Assembly: GCF_024505055.1 (NCBI RefSeq)
Contig: NZ_JANIBL010000001.1
Span: forward strand, 95,284-159,283
Source: Methylomonas rosea
GTDB taxonomy: Bacteria > Pseudomonadota > Gammaproteobacteria > Methylococcales > Methylomonadaceae
Direction: 5' to 3'
Length of the DNA stretch: 64,000 nucleotides
A program made the translations under genes and the position numbers. Under the pieces are notes generated by a model, which was given only the letters and a program-made list of their open reading frames with translations, was not told the DNA's origin and did no database searches. Positions 39,687 through 49,134 of this stretch are shown piece by piece; position 1 is the stretch's first letter; each line of letters starts with the position of its first letter.

Positions 39687-39720
39687 ACAACGGAATGGCG
39701 ATTACATGCCATTCCGTTGT
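39687..39720. terminator. Hairpin at the 3' end of the EamA gene
   Basis: Perfect 13-base inverted repeat ACAACGGAATGGC / GCCATTCCGTTGT with an eight-base loop that contains the EamA stop codon. It lies between convergent sequence and may stop transcription from both sides, although no U-tract follows. Confidence 0.5.
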
Positions 39721-40592
39721 TGACGGCGATTGACGATTTCGTAAATCAACAGTGCGCACATAATTAGCGCGGTACCTGCGATAGTTTTCACCGTCAACGG
39801 CTCATGGTTGACGCTATAGCCTAGCAATAAGGACATAATCGGCGTCATCAGATTCATCATCGCCACGTTAGTGGCTTGCATATTCTTCAATATAAAATAA
39901 TACAAAGCAAAACCCAGGGTTGTTGCAACGACGCCAAGGTAGGCTATCGAATACAGGGTCTGCTCCGGAATAGTTTCAGGCAATATGCCGTCATCCAGCC
40001 AATACCAGGTGCAGAAATATAATGGCACCGAGATTAACAATCCGCCCGTGACTAATTGTAAAGCCGACAAGCGCGCATCAATTTGTTTGACCCACACCGC
40101 ACTGGCCGCGTGTATAAAGGTTGCCACCAGCACGCCGATCACGCCTTGCAGAGCCATCTCATCCAATTCCAGCGCAGAGCTGAACATCACTACTAAACCG
40201 GCCACACCCAAGCTATATGCAAATAACTTACCCCAGCCCAGACTGCGCTCTTTTAAGTATGCGGCAGCCATAAAGGCGGTCATAAAGGGGCTTAAGCCAA
40301 AAATTACTGAGATCCAGCCGGACGGCACAAATTGCGCGGACCAATAAGTAATCAACATACTGCCATAGAGTTGAATTGCCACCGCTAGATAGGTAAGTAA
40401 CGCCAGCCGATTGAGCGGCAAGCGTCGACGCAACAACAGCAGTAGCAACAGCAAACAGGTCAGGCCGGTGGTCATCCGCACCGTTGCGCCAAATACGAAA
40501 CTGACGCCTATGCTGCTCCATTTGATGGCTAGCGGCGTAGTGGTCCAGACCAGCACTACGCCGATATAGGCTAAAGCCAGGCGGACTTTCAC
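39702..40592 (-). CDS. EamA/DMT-family transporter
   Basis: Protein of 296 aa with about ten hydrophobic segments in two EamA halves. The first covers about residues 5-135 ('VVLVWTTTPLAIKWSSIGVSFVFGATVRM', 'ISVIFGLSPFMTAFMAAAYLKE') and the second about 150-285 ('GVVATTLGFALYYFILKNMQATNVAMMNLMTPIMSLLLGY'). Members export or import metabolites; the substrate is not predictable. The start is GTG, directly adjoining the acs stop codon with no spacing, so translation is probably coupled to acs. It ends the dksA-gluQ-acs run. Confidence 0.88.
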   Translation of the reverse strand: MKVRLALAYIGVVLVWTTTPLAIKWSSIGVSFVFGATVRMTTGLTCLLLLLLLLRRRLPLNRLALLTYLAVAIQLYGSMLITYWSAQFVPSGWISVIFGLSPFMTAFMAAAYLKERSLGWGKLFAYSLGVAGLVVMFSSALELDEMALQGVIGVLVATFIHAASAVWVKQIDARLSALQLVTGGLLISVPLYFCTWYWLDDGILPETIPEQTLYSIAYLGVVATTLGFALYYFILKNMQATNVAMMNLMTPIMSLLLGYSVNHEPLTVKTIAGTALIMCALLIYEIVNRRQQRNGM

Positions 40593-42533
40593 TTAAGGTA
40601 ATTTCAAGCGATTGGCGATTAATTGTTCGACCACCGATGGATCGGCAAGCGTGGATGTATCACCCAGATCGTGGAATTCGTTAGCAGCGATTTTACGTAA
40701 GATGCGGCGCATGATTTTACCCGAGCGAGTTTTGGGCAAGCCCGGCGCCCACTGAATCAGATCGGGCAGGGCGATAGCGCTGATTTCTTCGCGTACCAAG
40801 TCCTTCAATTCGCCTTTCAGGCTGCTGTTGCCCTCGATACCGACGTTTAGGGTCACGTAAGCGTATATCCCCTGGCCCTTGATCGGATGCGGAAAGCCGA
40901 CCACGGCGGCTTCAGCAACAAGGTCGTGAAGAACCAACGCGCTTTCTATTTCAGCGGTACCCAAACGGTGGCCGCACACATTCAACACGTCGTCGATACG
41001 ACCGGTAATCCAGTAATAGCCGTCCTTGTCGCGGCGGGCGCCGTCACCGGCGAAGTAATAGCCGGGGAACTTGGCGAAATAAGTGTCGATAAAGCGCGCA
41101 TGATCACCATACACCGTGCGCGCCTGGCCCGGCCACGGATAGGTCAACGCCAAAATGCCTTCGGCTTCGCCTTCCAGGATATTTCCATCCGGATCGAGTA
41201 TCGCCGGCTTTACCCCGAAAAACGGCAACGTGGCCGATCCCGGTTTTAACGGCGTCGCGCCCGGTAATGGCGTGATGAGAATGCCGCCGGTTTCGGTTTG
41301 CCACCAGGTATCCACCAGCGGACAGCGTTTGTTGCCGACCACCTGGTAATACCATTCCCAAGCCTCCGGATTGATAGGTTCGCCCACGCTACCGAGAATA
41401 CGGAGCGAACTGCGTTTGGTGCGGGTGACAAAATCGTCGCCCTGCGCCATCAGTGCTCTAATGGCAGTCGGTGCGGTGTAAAAAATATTGACCTGATGTT
41501 TGTCGATTACTTGCCAGAAGCGGTCGGGATGCGGATAAGTCGGTACGCCCTCGAACATCAAGCTGGTGGCGCCATTACATAATGGGCCGTACAGCACGTA
41601 GGAATGGCCGGTGATCCAGCCTATGTCGGCGGTGCACCAGTAGACGTCGCCTTCCTGGTAATCGAACACGTATTTGTGGGTCATTGCCGCGTACAGCAAA
41701 TAACCCCCGGTGGTGTGCAGTACACCCTTCGGTTGGCCGGTGGAACCGGAGGTATACAGGATAAACAAAGGATCTTCCGCGTCCATCATCACCGGCTCGC
41801 AGTCGGTTGACGCGGTTTGCATGGCTTCGTGGTAGCAAACGTCGCGGCCTTCAGTCCAGGGAATGTCGTGGCCGGTATGCTTGATAACAATCACGGTATT
41901 CACGTTGGGGCATTGGTTGGCGGCTTTATCGACATTTAATTTGGAATGCACAATTTTGCCGCCGCGATAGCTCTCGTCGGCGCAGATCAAGACGCGGCAA
42001 TCGGCATCGATGACCCTATCGCGTAACGCGTCAGCAGAAAAGCCGCCGAATACGATGGAATGCACCGCGCCGATCCGTGCGCAGGCCAGAATCACCACCG
42101 CCGCTTCGGCGATCATCGGCAGATAGATACAGACTCTGTCGCCTTTTTGCACGCCATTGGCTTTCAGGACATTCGCGAATTGGCAGACTTGGGCGTGCAA
42201 CTCGCGGTAGGTTAATTTGCGATCATGCGCCGGGTCGTCTCCTTCCCAAATGATCGCAACCTGGTCGCCACGCTTTTCAAGATGTCTGTCCAGACAGTTG
42301 ACGGTGACATTAAGTTTACCGCCCAGAAACCACTGTATTTCGCCTTTGGGGTAGTCGTATTGCAGTACCTGCTGCCAAGGCTGATGCCAGTCCAAAAATT
42401 CGGTGGCCTGTTCAGCCCAAAATGCTTCCGGTTCGGTTATCGATTGTTGGTAGAGACGCTGATAAGCAGCGCTATCGATATGTGCGCCGGCGGCAATCTG
42501 CGGATTAACCGGATAAGTTTTTTGGTCTGACAT
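40593..42533 (-). CDS. acs: Acetyl-CoA synthetase
   Basis: Protein of 646 aa, the normal length for Acs. The AMP-forming signature '[20 protein letters not shown]' (about residue 265), '[17 protein letters not shown]', '[11 protein letters not shown]', '[20 protein letters not shown]' and the C-terminal '[18 protein letters not shown]' with the regulatory acetylation lysine are all present. It converts acetate, ATP and CoA to acetyl-CoA. The ATG follows a strong AGGAGG site and sits 26 bp after gluQ, so it probably shares the dksA-gluQ transcript as well as having its own translation signal. Confidence 0.96.
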   Translation of the reverse strand: MSDQKTYPVNPQIAAGAHIDSAAYQRLYQQSITEPEAFWAEQATEFLDWHQPWQQVLQYDYPKGEIQWFLGGKLNVTVNCLDRHLEKRGDQVAIIWEGDDPAHDRKLTYRELHAQVCQFANVLKANGVQKGDRVCIYLPMIAEAAVVILACARIGAVHSIVFGGFSADALRDRVIDADCRVLICADESYRGGKIVHSKLNVDKAANQCPNVNTVIVIKHTGHDIPWTEGRDVCYHEAMQTASTDCEPVMMDAEDPLFILYTSGSTGQPKGVLHTTGGYLLYAAMTHKYVFDYQEGDVYWCTADIGWITGHSYVLYGPLCNGATSLMFEGVPTYPHPDRFWQVIDKHQVNIFYTAPTAIRALMAQGDDFVTRTKRSSLRILGSVGEPINPEAWEWYYQVVGNKRCPLVDTWWQTETGGILITPLPGATPLKPGSATLPFFGVKPAILDPDGNILEGEAEGILALTYPWPGQARTVYGDHARFIDTYFAKFPGYYFAGDGARRDKDGYYWITGRIDDVLNVCGHRLGTAEIESALVLHDLVAEAAVVGFPHPIKGQGIYAYVTLNVGIEGNSSLKGELKDLVREEISAIALPDLIQWAPGLPKTRSGKIMRRILRKIAANEFHDLGDTSTLADPSVVEQLIANRLKLP

Positions 42534-42559
42534 AACGTAACCTCCTTCTTTGAACGTTA

Positions 42560-43456
42560 TTAATTGTGTTGTAAGGCTGAGACGGCTTGGGTGTTAGTCA
42601 AGCGTTCGGTTTGCCAATGTTCGATGGCCCATTCCAGAATACTGTCGATTGCAGCCAGCCGCAAATCGGGCGGTGGATTTTGTTTGAGTAAGGTTAGCAG
42701 CAGAAACAAGGTTGGTCCGGCTTGATTTGGGTTGGCGGCTTCGGCGCGGGTTTGCTTACTCAGCTTATTGCCTTCCGAGTCGACAATCAATGGAATATGC
42801 ATGTACAGCGGCGACGGGTAACCTAGCAAATGCTGTAAATACTGCTGTTTGGGGGTCGAATCCAATAAATCGTAACCTCTTACTACCCGATTGACCTTTT
42901 GCCGCTGATCGTCGACGACACAAGCCAATTGGTAAGCGATGATGCCGTCCTTGCGCTTGACGATAAAGTCGCCGTGCTCGCTTGCCAGATTTTGGGTTAT
43001 GTTACCCTGCAAGGCATCAATAAAGTGAATCGAAATATCCGCCGATTCTACCCGCAGTGCATGTGGCGCATCAGTCGATTGTGCCTTGGTGCGGCAATAG
43101 CCCGGATAAATCTGAGGCGAATTCGCCAGTGAGCTGCGGCTACAGGTGCAAGGGTAAAGCGCATGCCGATTTTGCAATTCGACAAGGGCTTGCTCGTATT
43201 GATCGAGATGCCGGCTTTGATAATCCACCTCGCCGTCCCAATGCAAACCAAAACTTTGCAGGCAATCCAGGATGTCGTCGCTGGCTCCCGACATATTGCG
43301 CGGCGTATCGAGATCGTCTATGCGCAGCAGCCATAGCCCTTTATGATGACGGGCATCCAGATAACTGGCGAGAGCGGTGTATAAAGAACCGAGATGAAGC
43401 GGGCCGGTAGGCGAGGGCGCAAACCGGCCGATATACGGTGCGGAGTAGGGCAGAAT
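42560..43456 (-). CDS. gluQ: Glutamyl-Q tRNA(Asp) synthetase, non-canonical start
   Basis: Homolog of GluRS lacking the anticodon-binding domain; it attaches glutamate to queuosine of tRNA-Asp. The family N-terminus is encoded upstream of the first ATG in frame: '[18 protein letters not shown]' (HIGH motif as HLGS) and '[19 protein letters not shown]'. Further motifs are the zinc site 'CTCSRSS...YPGYC' and KMSKS as 'KLSKQ'. An in-frame TGA upstream leaves no ATG, GTG or TTG before the conserved domain. The likely start is ATT at 43456, sharing one base with the dksA TAA, or CTG at 43453. The dksA-gluQ pairing is conserved in gammaproteobacteria. Confidence 0.88.
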   Translation of the reverse strand: MLPYSAPYIGRFAPSPTGPLHLGSLYTALASYLDARHHKGLWLLRIDDLDTPRNMSGASDDILDCLQSFGLHWDGEVDYQSRHLDQYEQALVELQNRHALYPCTCSRSSLANSPQIYPGYCRTKAQSTDAPHALRVESADISIHFIDALQGNITQNLASEHGDFIVKRKDGIIAYQLACVVDDQRQKVNRVVRGYDLLDSTPKQQYLQHLLGYPSPLYMHIPLIVDSEGNKLSKQTRAEAANPNQAGPTLFLLLTLLKQNPPPDLRLAAIDSILEWAIEHWQTERLTNTQAVSALQHN

Positions 43457-43887
43457 TAACCCAATTGCTTTTCCCTGATTTCATCGAGCGTTTTGCAATC
43501 GATGCACAGGTTGGCGGTGGGGCGCGCTTCCAGACGGCGAATGCCTATCTCGATACCGCACGTTTCGCAGTAGCCGTAGTTACCCGACTCGATTTCCTTC
43601 AAGGATTCGTCGATCTTCTTGATCAATTTGCGTTCGCGGTCGCGGGTACGCAGTTCCAGGCTGAACTCTGATTCCTGCGTGGCCCGGTCGTTCGGATCCG
43701 GAAAGTTGGCCGCTTCGTCCTGCATGTGGTGGACGGTACGATCCACTTCCATCATTAGTTCGGATTTCCATTTATTTAAGATGGCGGAAAAATGGCTCAA
43801 CTGCGCCTCGTTCATGTACTCTTCGCCTTCTTTTTCCTCATAAGGCTTAAAAGTAAATTCCGATGCGGCAGGGTTAGTATTGTTCAT
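43456..43887 (-). CDS. dksA: RNA polymerase-binding transcription factor DksA
   Basis: Protein of 143 aa. The coiled-coil tip reads D64-P-N-D67-R-A69, matching the functional D-x2-D-x-A of E. coli DksA. The zinc finger has C107, C110, C128 and C131 ('[25 protein letters not shown]' region). DksA binds the polymerase secondary channel and potentiates ppGpp. AGGAG lies nine bases before the ATG. It heads a minus-strand run with gluQ, acs and an EamA transporter, linking stringent control to tRNA modification and acetate use at least by co-transcription (inference). Confidence 0.96.
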   Translation of the reverse strand: MNNTNPAASEFTFKPYEEKEGEEYMNEAQLSHFSAILNKWKSELMMEVDRTVHHMQDEAANFPDPNDRATQESEFSLELRTRDRERKLIKKIDESLKEIESGNYGYCETCGIEIGIRRLEARPTANLCIDCKTLDEIREKQLG

Positions 43888-43996
43888 CCAATGACTCCTG
43901 GCGGTCTATAAAAAATCGGGGCTTTTTAACAGAATAGCCGGGGGCAAGCAAGAATTTTGTTATGATGAAGACGCTTTCTACTAACGGAATTTAGAC

Positions 43997-45160
43997 ATGA
44001 AACACCACGTCGCCGAGCGAATGCGCGGCATCAGCTCATTTTATGTGATGGAATTATTACAACGCGCCAAGCAACTTGAACAGCAGGGTCGCGACATCAT
44101 TCACATGGAAATCGGCGAGCCGGATTTCGAAACACCACCGGCAATATTGGCAGCTGGAAATACTTTCATGCAGGGCAGGGAAGTCAAATATACCGCCGCG
44201 GCCGGTTTGCCGGAATTGCGCCAAAGCATCGCCGATTATTATCAGTCGCAATACGGCGTCAATCTGGATCCAAAACGGGTTTTCATCACACCCGGCGCGT
44301 CCGGTGCGTTTTTGCTGGCGTTTGGCATCAGCTTGAATCCCGGCGAACAAATTTTGATGGCTGACCCGTGTTACCCCTGTAACGACAATTTCGTGCAATT
44401 GTTCGACGGTAAAACGCGATTCGTGAATGTCGGTGCCGAAACGGCTTACCAGCTCAATGCAGCACTGATTCGGCAGCACTGGCAGCCAGCCAGCAAGGGC
44501 GTATTAATCGCTTCTCCCTCCAATCCTACCGGTACCATCATCGGCAACGATGCGCTGCGTGATGCGATTCAGCAGACGCACGTCCTAGGGGGCTGTTTTT
44601 ATTCGGACGAGATTTACCATGGCCTGGTGTACGGCGAAACAGTCAGCAGCGCCTTGGAATTCAGCGACGATGTATTTGTCATCAATAGCTTTTCCAAGTT
44701 TTTTGGTATGACCGGTTGGCGCATCGGCTGGTTGATAGTGCCGGAAGATTTCATCGATGCCGTGGAAAAATTGGCGCAAAACATATTTATCTCCACGCCT
44801 ACTCATTCTCAATACGCAGCATTGGCCTGTTTCAGCGTCGAAAATATGACCGAATTGTATCGACGCCGCGACGAATTCGAAAAACGTCGGGATTTTCTTT
44901 ATGAAAACTTGCTTCGGTTGGGCTTTAAAATAGCCTGCAAGCCACAGGGTGCATTCTATATTTACGCCGATTGCAGCGCGTTTACCGACGACAGTTTTGA
45001 GTTTGCCAAGCAACTTCTGGAGCAGGAGGGAGTGGCGGTAACGCCAGGCAAAGACTTTGGTCAATACTTGGCTAATCAGCACATTCGATTTGCATATACC
45101 GCCTCAATCGATAGAATGGCCGCCGCGCTTCAAAGACTGGAAAGATTCATATGCCGATAA
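43997..45160 (+). CDS. PLP-dependent class I aminotransferase
   Basis: Protein of 387 aa of fold type I. Key features are 'MEIGEPDFETPP', 'YTAAAGLPELRQSIADYY', 'ITPGASGAFLLAF', 'PSNPTGTI', 'SDEIYHGLVYG' and the Schiff-base lysine K234 in 'NSFSKFFGMTGWRIGW'. A conserved Arg near the C-terminus ('IRFAYTAS') binds the substrate carboxylate. It resembles aspartate/alanine-type aminotransferases; exact specificity cannot be told. It overlaps the rhodanese gene by 10 bases and DUF3581 follows, forming a three-gene run. It is divergent from dksA. Confidence 0.88.
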   Translation: MKHHVAERMRGISSFYVMELLQRAKQLEQQGRDIIHMEIGEPDFETPPAILAAGNTFMQGREVKYTAAAGLPELRQSIADYYQSQYGVNLDPKRVFITPGASGAFLLAFGISLNPGEQILMADPCYPCNDNFVQLFDGKTRFVNVGAETAYQLNAALIRQHWQPASKGVLIASPSNPTGTIIGNDALRDAIQQTHVLGGCFYSDEIYHGLVYGETVSSALEFSDDVFVINSFSKFFGMTGWRIGWLIVPEDFIDAVEKLAQNIFISTPTHSQYAALACFSVENMTELYRRRDEFEKRRDFLYENLLRLGFKIACKPQGAFYIYADCSAFTDDSFEFAKQLLEQEGVAVTPGKDFGQYLANQHIRFAYTASIDRMAAALQRLERFICR

Positions 45161-45474
45161 GTCAATACACTCCGCAACAGTTACAACAACATTTACAGGA
45201 CGACCCGTCGGTATTTCTACTGGACGTTAGAGAGCCCCACGAGTTCGCCTACGCCAAGATAGCCGGTAGCGTATTAATACCGCTGCAACAAATTCCCGCG
45301 CGCTTCGACGAAGTGCCCGTTGACCGCGACGTGGTGGTGATTTGTCATCACGGTATGCGTAGCCAGCAAGCCTGCAATTTTTTGCAGCATTCCGGGCTGC
45401 AAAGGTTGTTCAATTTGAAGGGCGGCATCGACGCCTGGTCCGTCATTTGCGATCCGTCTGTTCCACGTTACTAA
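45151..45474 (+). CDS. Single-domain rhodanese
   Basis: Protein of 107 aa comprising one rhodanese domain: 'FLLDVREPHEFAYAKIAGSVLIPL' and the active-site loop 'CHHGMRS' with Cys at position 65. Single-domain rhodaneses carry sulfur as a persulfide. There is no signal peptide, so it acts in the cytoplasm. The start overlaps the aminotransferase end by 10 bases. The acceptor is unknown; context offers no sulfur-transfer partner apart from the molybdopterin genes about 1 kb downstream on the other strand. Confidence 0.9.
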   Translation: MPISQYTPQQLQQHLQDDPSVFLLDVREPHEFAYAKIAGSVLIPLQQIPARFDEVPVDRDVVVICHHGMRSQQACNFLQHSGLQRLFNLKGGIDAWSVICDPSVPRY

Positions 45475-45491
45475 AATAATCAATAAAAGCT

Positions 45492-46220
45492 ATGTTTCTA
45501 AAAGAATACTATGACATTCAGGATGGCAGTGTCGCTATCAGCGCCACCCAGGCCAGCATGTTTGCCAAGGAAGTCGCCCATGACTTCAATCCCTTGCACG
45601 ACGAAGACGCAAAACGATTTTGCGTGCCGGGCGATTTGTTATTTTCGCTAGTGTTGGACAAATACGGTCTTAGCCGAAACATGCATTTCATCTTCTCTGG
45701 AATGGTCGGTCACGGCGTGTTGTTGAATTTTCCCGATGACGATGCCGAAAAAATCGATGTCACCGACAACCAGGGCAAGACCTATTTGCAGATCGAACGC
45801 TCAGGCGATGTGATCCGCGATCCGTCTTTAATCGAGGCCTTGATCCGCGACTATGTGGCCTTTTCTGGGCAGAACTTTCCGTACGTTTTGGTGCCTTTAT
45901 TGGCCAAAGAGCAAGTCATGTTCAATATCGACCGGCCTTTGGTGATCTATGAAAGCATGACCTTGAGCTTAAACCGGATGGACTTTCACGAACCGCGCCT
46001 GGAAATGCTGGAACCGAAAATGGAAGTCAACGGCAAGCGTGCCACCGCGTATCTTTATTTCCAAATCAAATGCGGTGAAGATGTGGTCGGTTCCGGCTTC
46101 AAAAAACTAGCGGTCAGCGGTTTGCGTGATTATGAAGCGGAGCCGATGCAAGCATTCGTAGACGAATATCTGGCCAGAAAACACGGTTATTTAGGGAATC
46201 TTGCGGAAGCCACTGCTTAG
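45492..46220 (+). CDS. DUF3581 family protein
   Basis: Protein of 242 aa that I recognise as the DUF3581 family, widespread in gammaproteobacteria and uncharacterised. Features include 'FAKEVAHDFNPLHDEDAKRFCVPGDLLFSLVLDKYG', which resembles the substrate segment of hot-dog-fold MaoC-like dehydratases (D-x-N-P-x-H), and 'VAFSGQNFPYVLVPLLAKEQVMFN'. The hot-dog resemblance suggests acyl-thioester binding, but this is inference. It follows the rhodanese gene by 17 bp, likely in the same transcript. Confidence 0.8.
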   Translation: MFLKEYYDIQDGSVAISATQASMFAKEVAHDFNPLHDEDAKRFCVPGDLLFSLVLDKYGLSRNMHFIFSGMVGHGVLLNFPDDDAEKIDVTDNQGKTYLQIERSGDVIRDPSLIEALIRDYVAFSGQNFPYVLVPLLAKEQVMFNIDRPLVIYESMTLSLNRMDFHEPRLEMLEPKMEVNGKRATAYLYFQIKCGEDVVGSGFKKLAVSGLRDYEAEPMQAFVDEYLARKHGYLGNLAEATA

Positions 46221-46266
46221 ATGGGTGTTTCGCTCTTTCCGTGACTGATTGTTACAAATTTTCCAG

Positions 46267-46289
46267 CCGGAGCGCTCAGAACACTCCGG
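46267..46289. terminator. Possible bidirectional terminator between DUF3581 and moeA
   Basis: Six-base inverted repeat CCGGAG / CTCCGG with an 11-base loop between two convergent genes. No clear U-tract is present on either strand, so this is a weak call. Confidence 0.3.
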
Positions 46290-46318
46290 TTGGTATATGG
46301 AGAAGGCTCTTTAGATAT

Positions 46319-47563
46319 CTATAAAACCGCGGAAAATGGCTCGACACTAACTATTTCTCCCGCATCAATGCCACTACTTTCGGCATCCAGTACAATAAAA
46401 CAGTTGGACTGACTCGCTACTTTGAGTTGATGAGAGTCTTGTTGACCGGCGAGACGGACGGCTAACTCGCCGTCGGCCGATTGGCAAAGGATGCCACGTT
46501 GATATTCCTGGCGGCCGGGCGATTTTTTTAGCCGGCTGTCGCAACGAACGCGCAAGCGCAATGCTTGCGTGGGCGGCGCACCGGCGAGTTGTTCCAAGGC
46601 TGGTTTTACGAATTTCTCGTAAGTGACCAGGACGGCAACCGGATTGCCGGGTAAACCAAAAAACCAGCAGTCGCCGATTTTGCCAAAAGCCAGGGGTTTA
46701 CCGGGTTTGATTGCCAGTTTCCAGAAGTTCACCTGTCCGCATTTTTCCAACGTTTGTTTGACAAAATCCGCATCGCCAACCGATGCGCCGCCGGTGGAAA
46801 TAATGACGTCGTGTTGCTGGGCTGCGTTCTTTAAAGTTTGTTCGAGTTTCAGCTGATCGTCCGGGACAATACCCAAGTCTGAGACTTTGTGGTTCGGGTC
46901 GGACAGTAGCCCGGCTAATAGATAGCGGTTGCTGTCATAGATTTGGCCGATAGCTAGCGGTTCTCCCAGTGGTACCAATTCGTCGCCAGTCGAAAAAAAG
47001 CCGATTCTGAGTTTGCGTTTCACGCTGATTTGTTCAACACCTGCGGCAGCCAGTAGACTGAGATCGCTGGCGGAGAGCTTCTTCGGTGCGGTAATCAACT
47101 CCTCATACTGTTTAACATCGCTGCCGGCTGCGCGAATATTTTTATACGGCTGCCAGTCCGGGGGAAGTGATACAGTGTCGCCATTGATTTCAATTTGTTC
47201 TTGGGCGATAACACTATCCGCAAAATCAGGGACTACCGCTCCGGTAAAAATTCTGACGCATTGGCCCTGGGCTTGTTGCGCCAAGAATGGTTTGCCGGCC
47301 CACGCAATGCCGATCACTTGCAGTTCAGCCTGCCGCCCGTCGGCCAGATCACCGGCGGCAAACGCATAACCGTCCATTGCCGCCGTGCGTTGCGGCGGAA
47401 TGTCGATGGGTGAGCTGATGCAGTCGGCTAATATTCTACCCAAGGCCTGGGGCAAAGCTACCAGCTCTTGCTCGGTGATGGCTTTGATGGCGTGGCGGAT
47501 TTCCGATAGAGCCTGTTCGACGCTTAATAAATCGTGTTTGTTGGGGTAGCAGATGTTAGTCAC
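46319..47563 (-). CDS. moeA: Molybdopterin molybdenumtransferase MoeA
   Basis: Protein of 414 aa. Features are 'PPQRTAAMDGYAFAAGD' near residue 57, 'GKPFLAQQAQGQCVRIFTGAVVP', 'IGFFSTGDELVPLGEPLAIGQIYDSN', 'IISTGGASVGDADFVKQTL' and 'KPGKPLAFGKIGDCWFFGLPGNPVAVLVTYEKFV'. MoeA inserts molybdate into adenylated molybdopterin. Its start overlaps the end of mobB by eight bases, so the pair is coupled. Only these two genes of the pathway lie here. Confidence 0.94.
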   Translation of the reverse strand: MTNICYPNKHDLLSVEQALSEIRHAIKAITEQELVALPQALGRILADCISSPIDIPPQRTAAMDGYAFAAGDLADGRQAELQVIGIAWAGKPFLAQQAQGQCVRIFTGAVVPDFADSVIAQEQIEINGDTVSLPPDWQPYKNIRAAGSDVKQYEELITAPKKLSASDLSLLAAAGVEQISVKRKLRIGFFSTGDELVPLGEPLAIGQIYDSNRYLLAGLLSDPNHKVSDLGIVPDDQLKLEQTLKNAAQQHDVIISTGGASVGDADFVKQTLEKCGQVNFWKLAIKPGKPLAFGKIGDCWFFGLPGNPVAVLVTYEKFVKPALEQLAGAPPTQALRLRVRCDSRLKKSPGRQEYQRGILCQSADGELAVRLAGQQDSHQLKVASQSNCFIVLDAESSGIDAGEIVSVEPFSAVL

Positions 47564-48080
47564 TTTGGCGCTTCAAAAAAATTTCGATAATGAATTTGGC
47601 TATAGCTTGCGTATCGTTTAGATCAAGGCAAGGTAAGCCGGGTGGTGTTGATAGCGGTTGATCGCTTGCTATCGCAATGATCGACGGATCTTCAGGATAA
47701 AGCAACGGTTTCCCTAGGCTCGGTCGGCAGAGCTCTATTTTGGGGTAGCTATCGTGCCTGAATCCTTCCACTAAAATCAAATCCAGGCCTGCATTGGGAA
47801 ATAAGGCAAGTTGTTCAGTCAGCGAAATATCGGCATCTGCCGGCAATTCGCTGATTATCGCGCGCCGGTATCGGGAGACCAGCATAATGGGCGTGGCGCC
47901 CGCTTTACGCAGCCGAAAACTGTCTTTGCCGGGATGGTCAATCTCAAAGTCGTGATGACTGTGTTTAATGATACCGACTTGCAGATTCTGTGCTTTCAGC
48001 ATCGGGATAAGTTGTGTCAGTAAACTGGTTTTACCGGTGCCGCTGGCGGCCGCGAAGCCGAGGACTGGTGGGTTGAACAT
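47556..48080 (-). CDS. mobB: Molybdopterin-guanine dinucleotide biosynthesis protein MobB
   Basis: Protein of 174 aa with a P-loop 'AAASGTGKTSLL' (about residues 10-21), 'VGIIKHSHHDFEIDHPGKDSFRLRKAGATPIMLVS', and 'LILVEGFRHDSYPKIELCR'. MobB is a GTP-binding helper of MobA in forming the guanine dinucleotide cofactor. It precedes and overlaps moeA. It is divergent from the membrane J-protein gene, with roughly 80 bp between starts. Confidence 0.93.
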   Translation of the reverse strand: MFNPPVLGFAAASGTGKTSLLTQLIPMLKAQNLQVGIIKHSHHDFEIDHPGKDSFRLRKAGATPIMLVSRYRRAIISELPADADISLTEQLALFPNAGLDLILVEGFRHDSYPKIELCRPSLGKPLLYPEDPSIIAIASDQPLSTPPGLPCLDLNDTQAIAKFIIEIFLKRQSD

Positions 48081-48158
48081 TGACGATCTCTACATTTGTC
48101 GAACTGCCGGTATTCTAAGTTATTATGCCGTTCGTCGGTTGAAGCGTTTGGAGAGTCG

Positions 48159-48650
48159 GTGATACGTGTATTGATGTTGTTGGCATTGGTATTGGCAATT
48201 TTGATGCTGCCAGGGTTTATGAAGGCCCCTGCCGAATTGCGCGGCAAGCGACTTAAGCAGCTCGCCTGGGTTGCGGTTGCACTGATTTTGATTGCGTTGA
48301 TGCTGAGTGGAAAACTTAGCGGCCTGCTTGCTTTATTCGGCGTAATATTCGCGTTTTTAGTGCGCTCGATGCCTCTGATACTAAGATATGCCCCGCAACT
48401 TCATAGCATTTGGTTACGGTTCAAAGCCGGCAATCCGCAATATGGTAAGCCAGGTCATGAGCCCTCTCGACAAGCAGGCATGACAACAGCGGAGGCTTTA
48501 GAAGTTTTGGGACTTAAGCCAGGCGCAACGGAAGAACAAATTATTCAGGCGCACCGTAAACTCATTTCGCGTTTTCATCCTGATCGAGGTGGTTCAGATT
48601 ATTTGGCGGCTCAAATTAATCAGGCAAAAAAAACATTGCTGAGCCGTTGA
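48159..48650 (+). CDS. Membrane-anchored J-domain protein
   Basis: Protein of 163 aa. Two or three N-terminal hydrophobic helices (about residues 3-75) precede a C-terminal partial J domain: 'TTAEALEVLGLKPGATEEQIIQAHRKLISRFHPDRGGSDYLAAQINQAKKTLL', with the HPD tripeptide that stimulates Hsp70 ATPase. This layout resembles Pam18/TIM14-like and DjlC-type proteins. The GTG at 48159 has GGAG six bases upstream and starts directly at the first helix; the frame is open 21 codons further upstream without coding character. The client is unknown. Confidence 0.8.
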   Translation: MIRVLMLLALVLAILMLPGFMKAPAELRGKRLKQLAWVAVALILIALMLSGKLSGLLALFGVIFAFLVRSMPLILRYAPQLHSIWLRFKAGNPQYGKPGHEPSRQAGMTTAEALEVLGLKPGATEEQIIQAHRKLISRFHPDRGGSDYLAAQINQAKKTLLSR

Positions 48651-48710
48651 AAACGCACACCCAGAAAACTCCTTTCAGAATTGTATATTTTTGCAGTTCT
48701 TTTAAATATA

Positions 48711-48726
48711 TGTGATACACATCACT
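48711..48726. promoter_or_regulatory. CRP-like palindrome upstream of rpoS
   Basis: TGTGA at 48711-48715 and TCACT at 48722-48726 separated by six bases match the CRP consensus TGTGA-N6-TCACA with one mismatch. It is 409 bp upstream of rpoS and 60 bp after the J-protein stop. Binding by a CRP/Vfr-type protein is possible but unproven. The rest of this 484-base gap holds only the promoter candidate listed next. Confidence 0.4.
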
Positions 48727-48864
48727 TTCTTATTGTCATAATTTAGAAGTGGTTCGAATTTTAGTTTGATCTTGCTGATTTTAGCCATCCAAAAGGCTCA
48801 AAAGGCTGCCCTGAATAAAAATCAAAAAAGAGATGTGGACCACAAAAATATCAGTAAATTCAAT

Positions 48865-48893
48865 TTATAAGACAAATCTTTTAAAGTTATACT
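48865..48893 (+). promoter_or_regulatory. Candidate rpoS promoter
   Basis: TTATAA at 48865-48870, a 17-base spacer and TATACT at 48888-48893. The -10 is good and the -35 is weak. Initiation near 48900 would leave an untranslated leader of about 235 bases before the rpoS start. Confidence 0.4.
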
Positions 48894-49134
48894 GGCACTC
48901 GCCGTTAAGGTTAGTGCCTTCGATTAGATCAGATCGAAAATGAAAGAAAAGGCATGATGTCGTTAAGATTGGTCTAATGACTTAAGTGGTTTTTATAGTG
49001 AGCAACTTAGGTGCCGTTGTTGGGTTTCAATCTTATCTGCATCTAAATAGTTTTAAGGGATTAATAGTTATCGGGCGAGACATTTACCAATAAAAAAAAC
49101 GATTCAGCAAGCCAAAATACCTGGGAGATTAATC

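Noticed and set aside
39525..39767. 80-residue ORF as an independent gene
   Set aside because: Its sequence is the last part of GalU read after a frameshift, and it runs on into the EamA gene.
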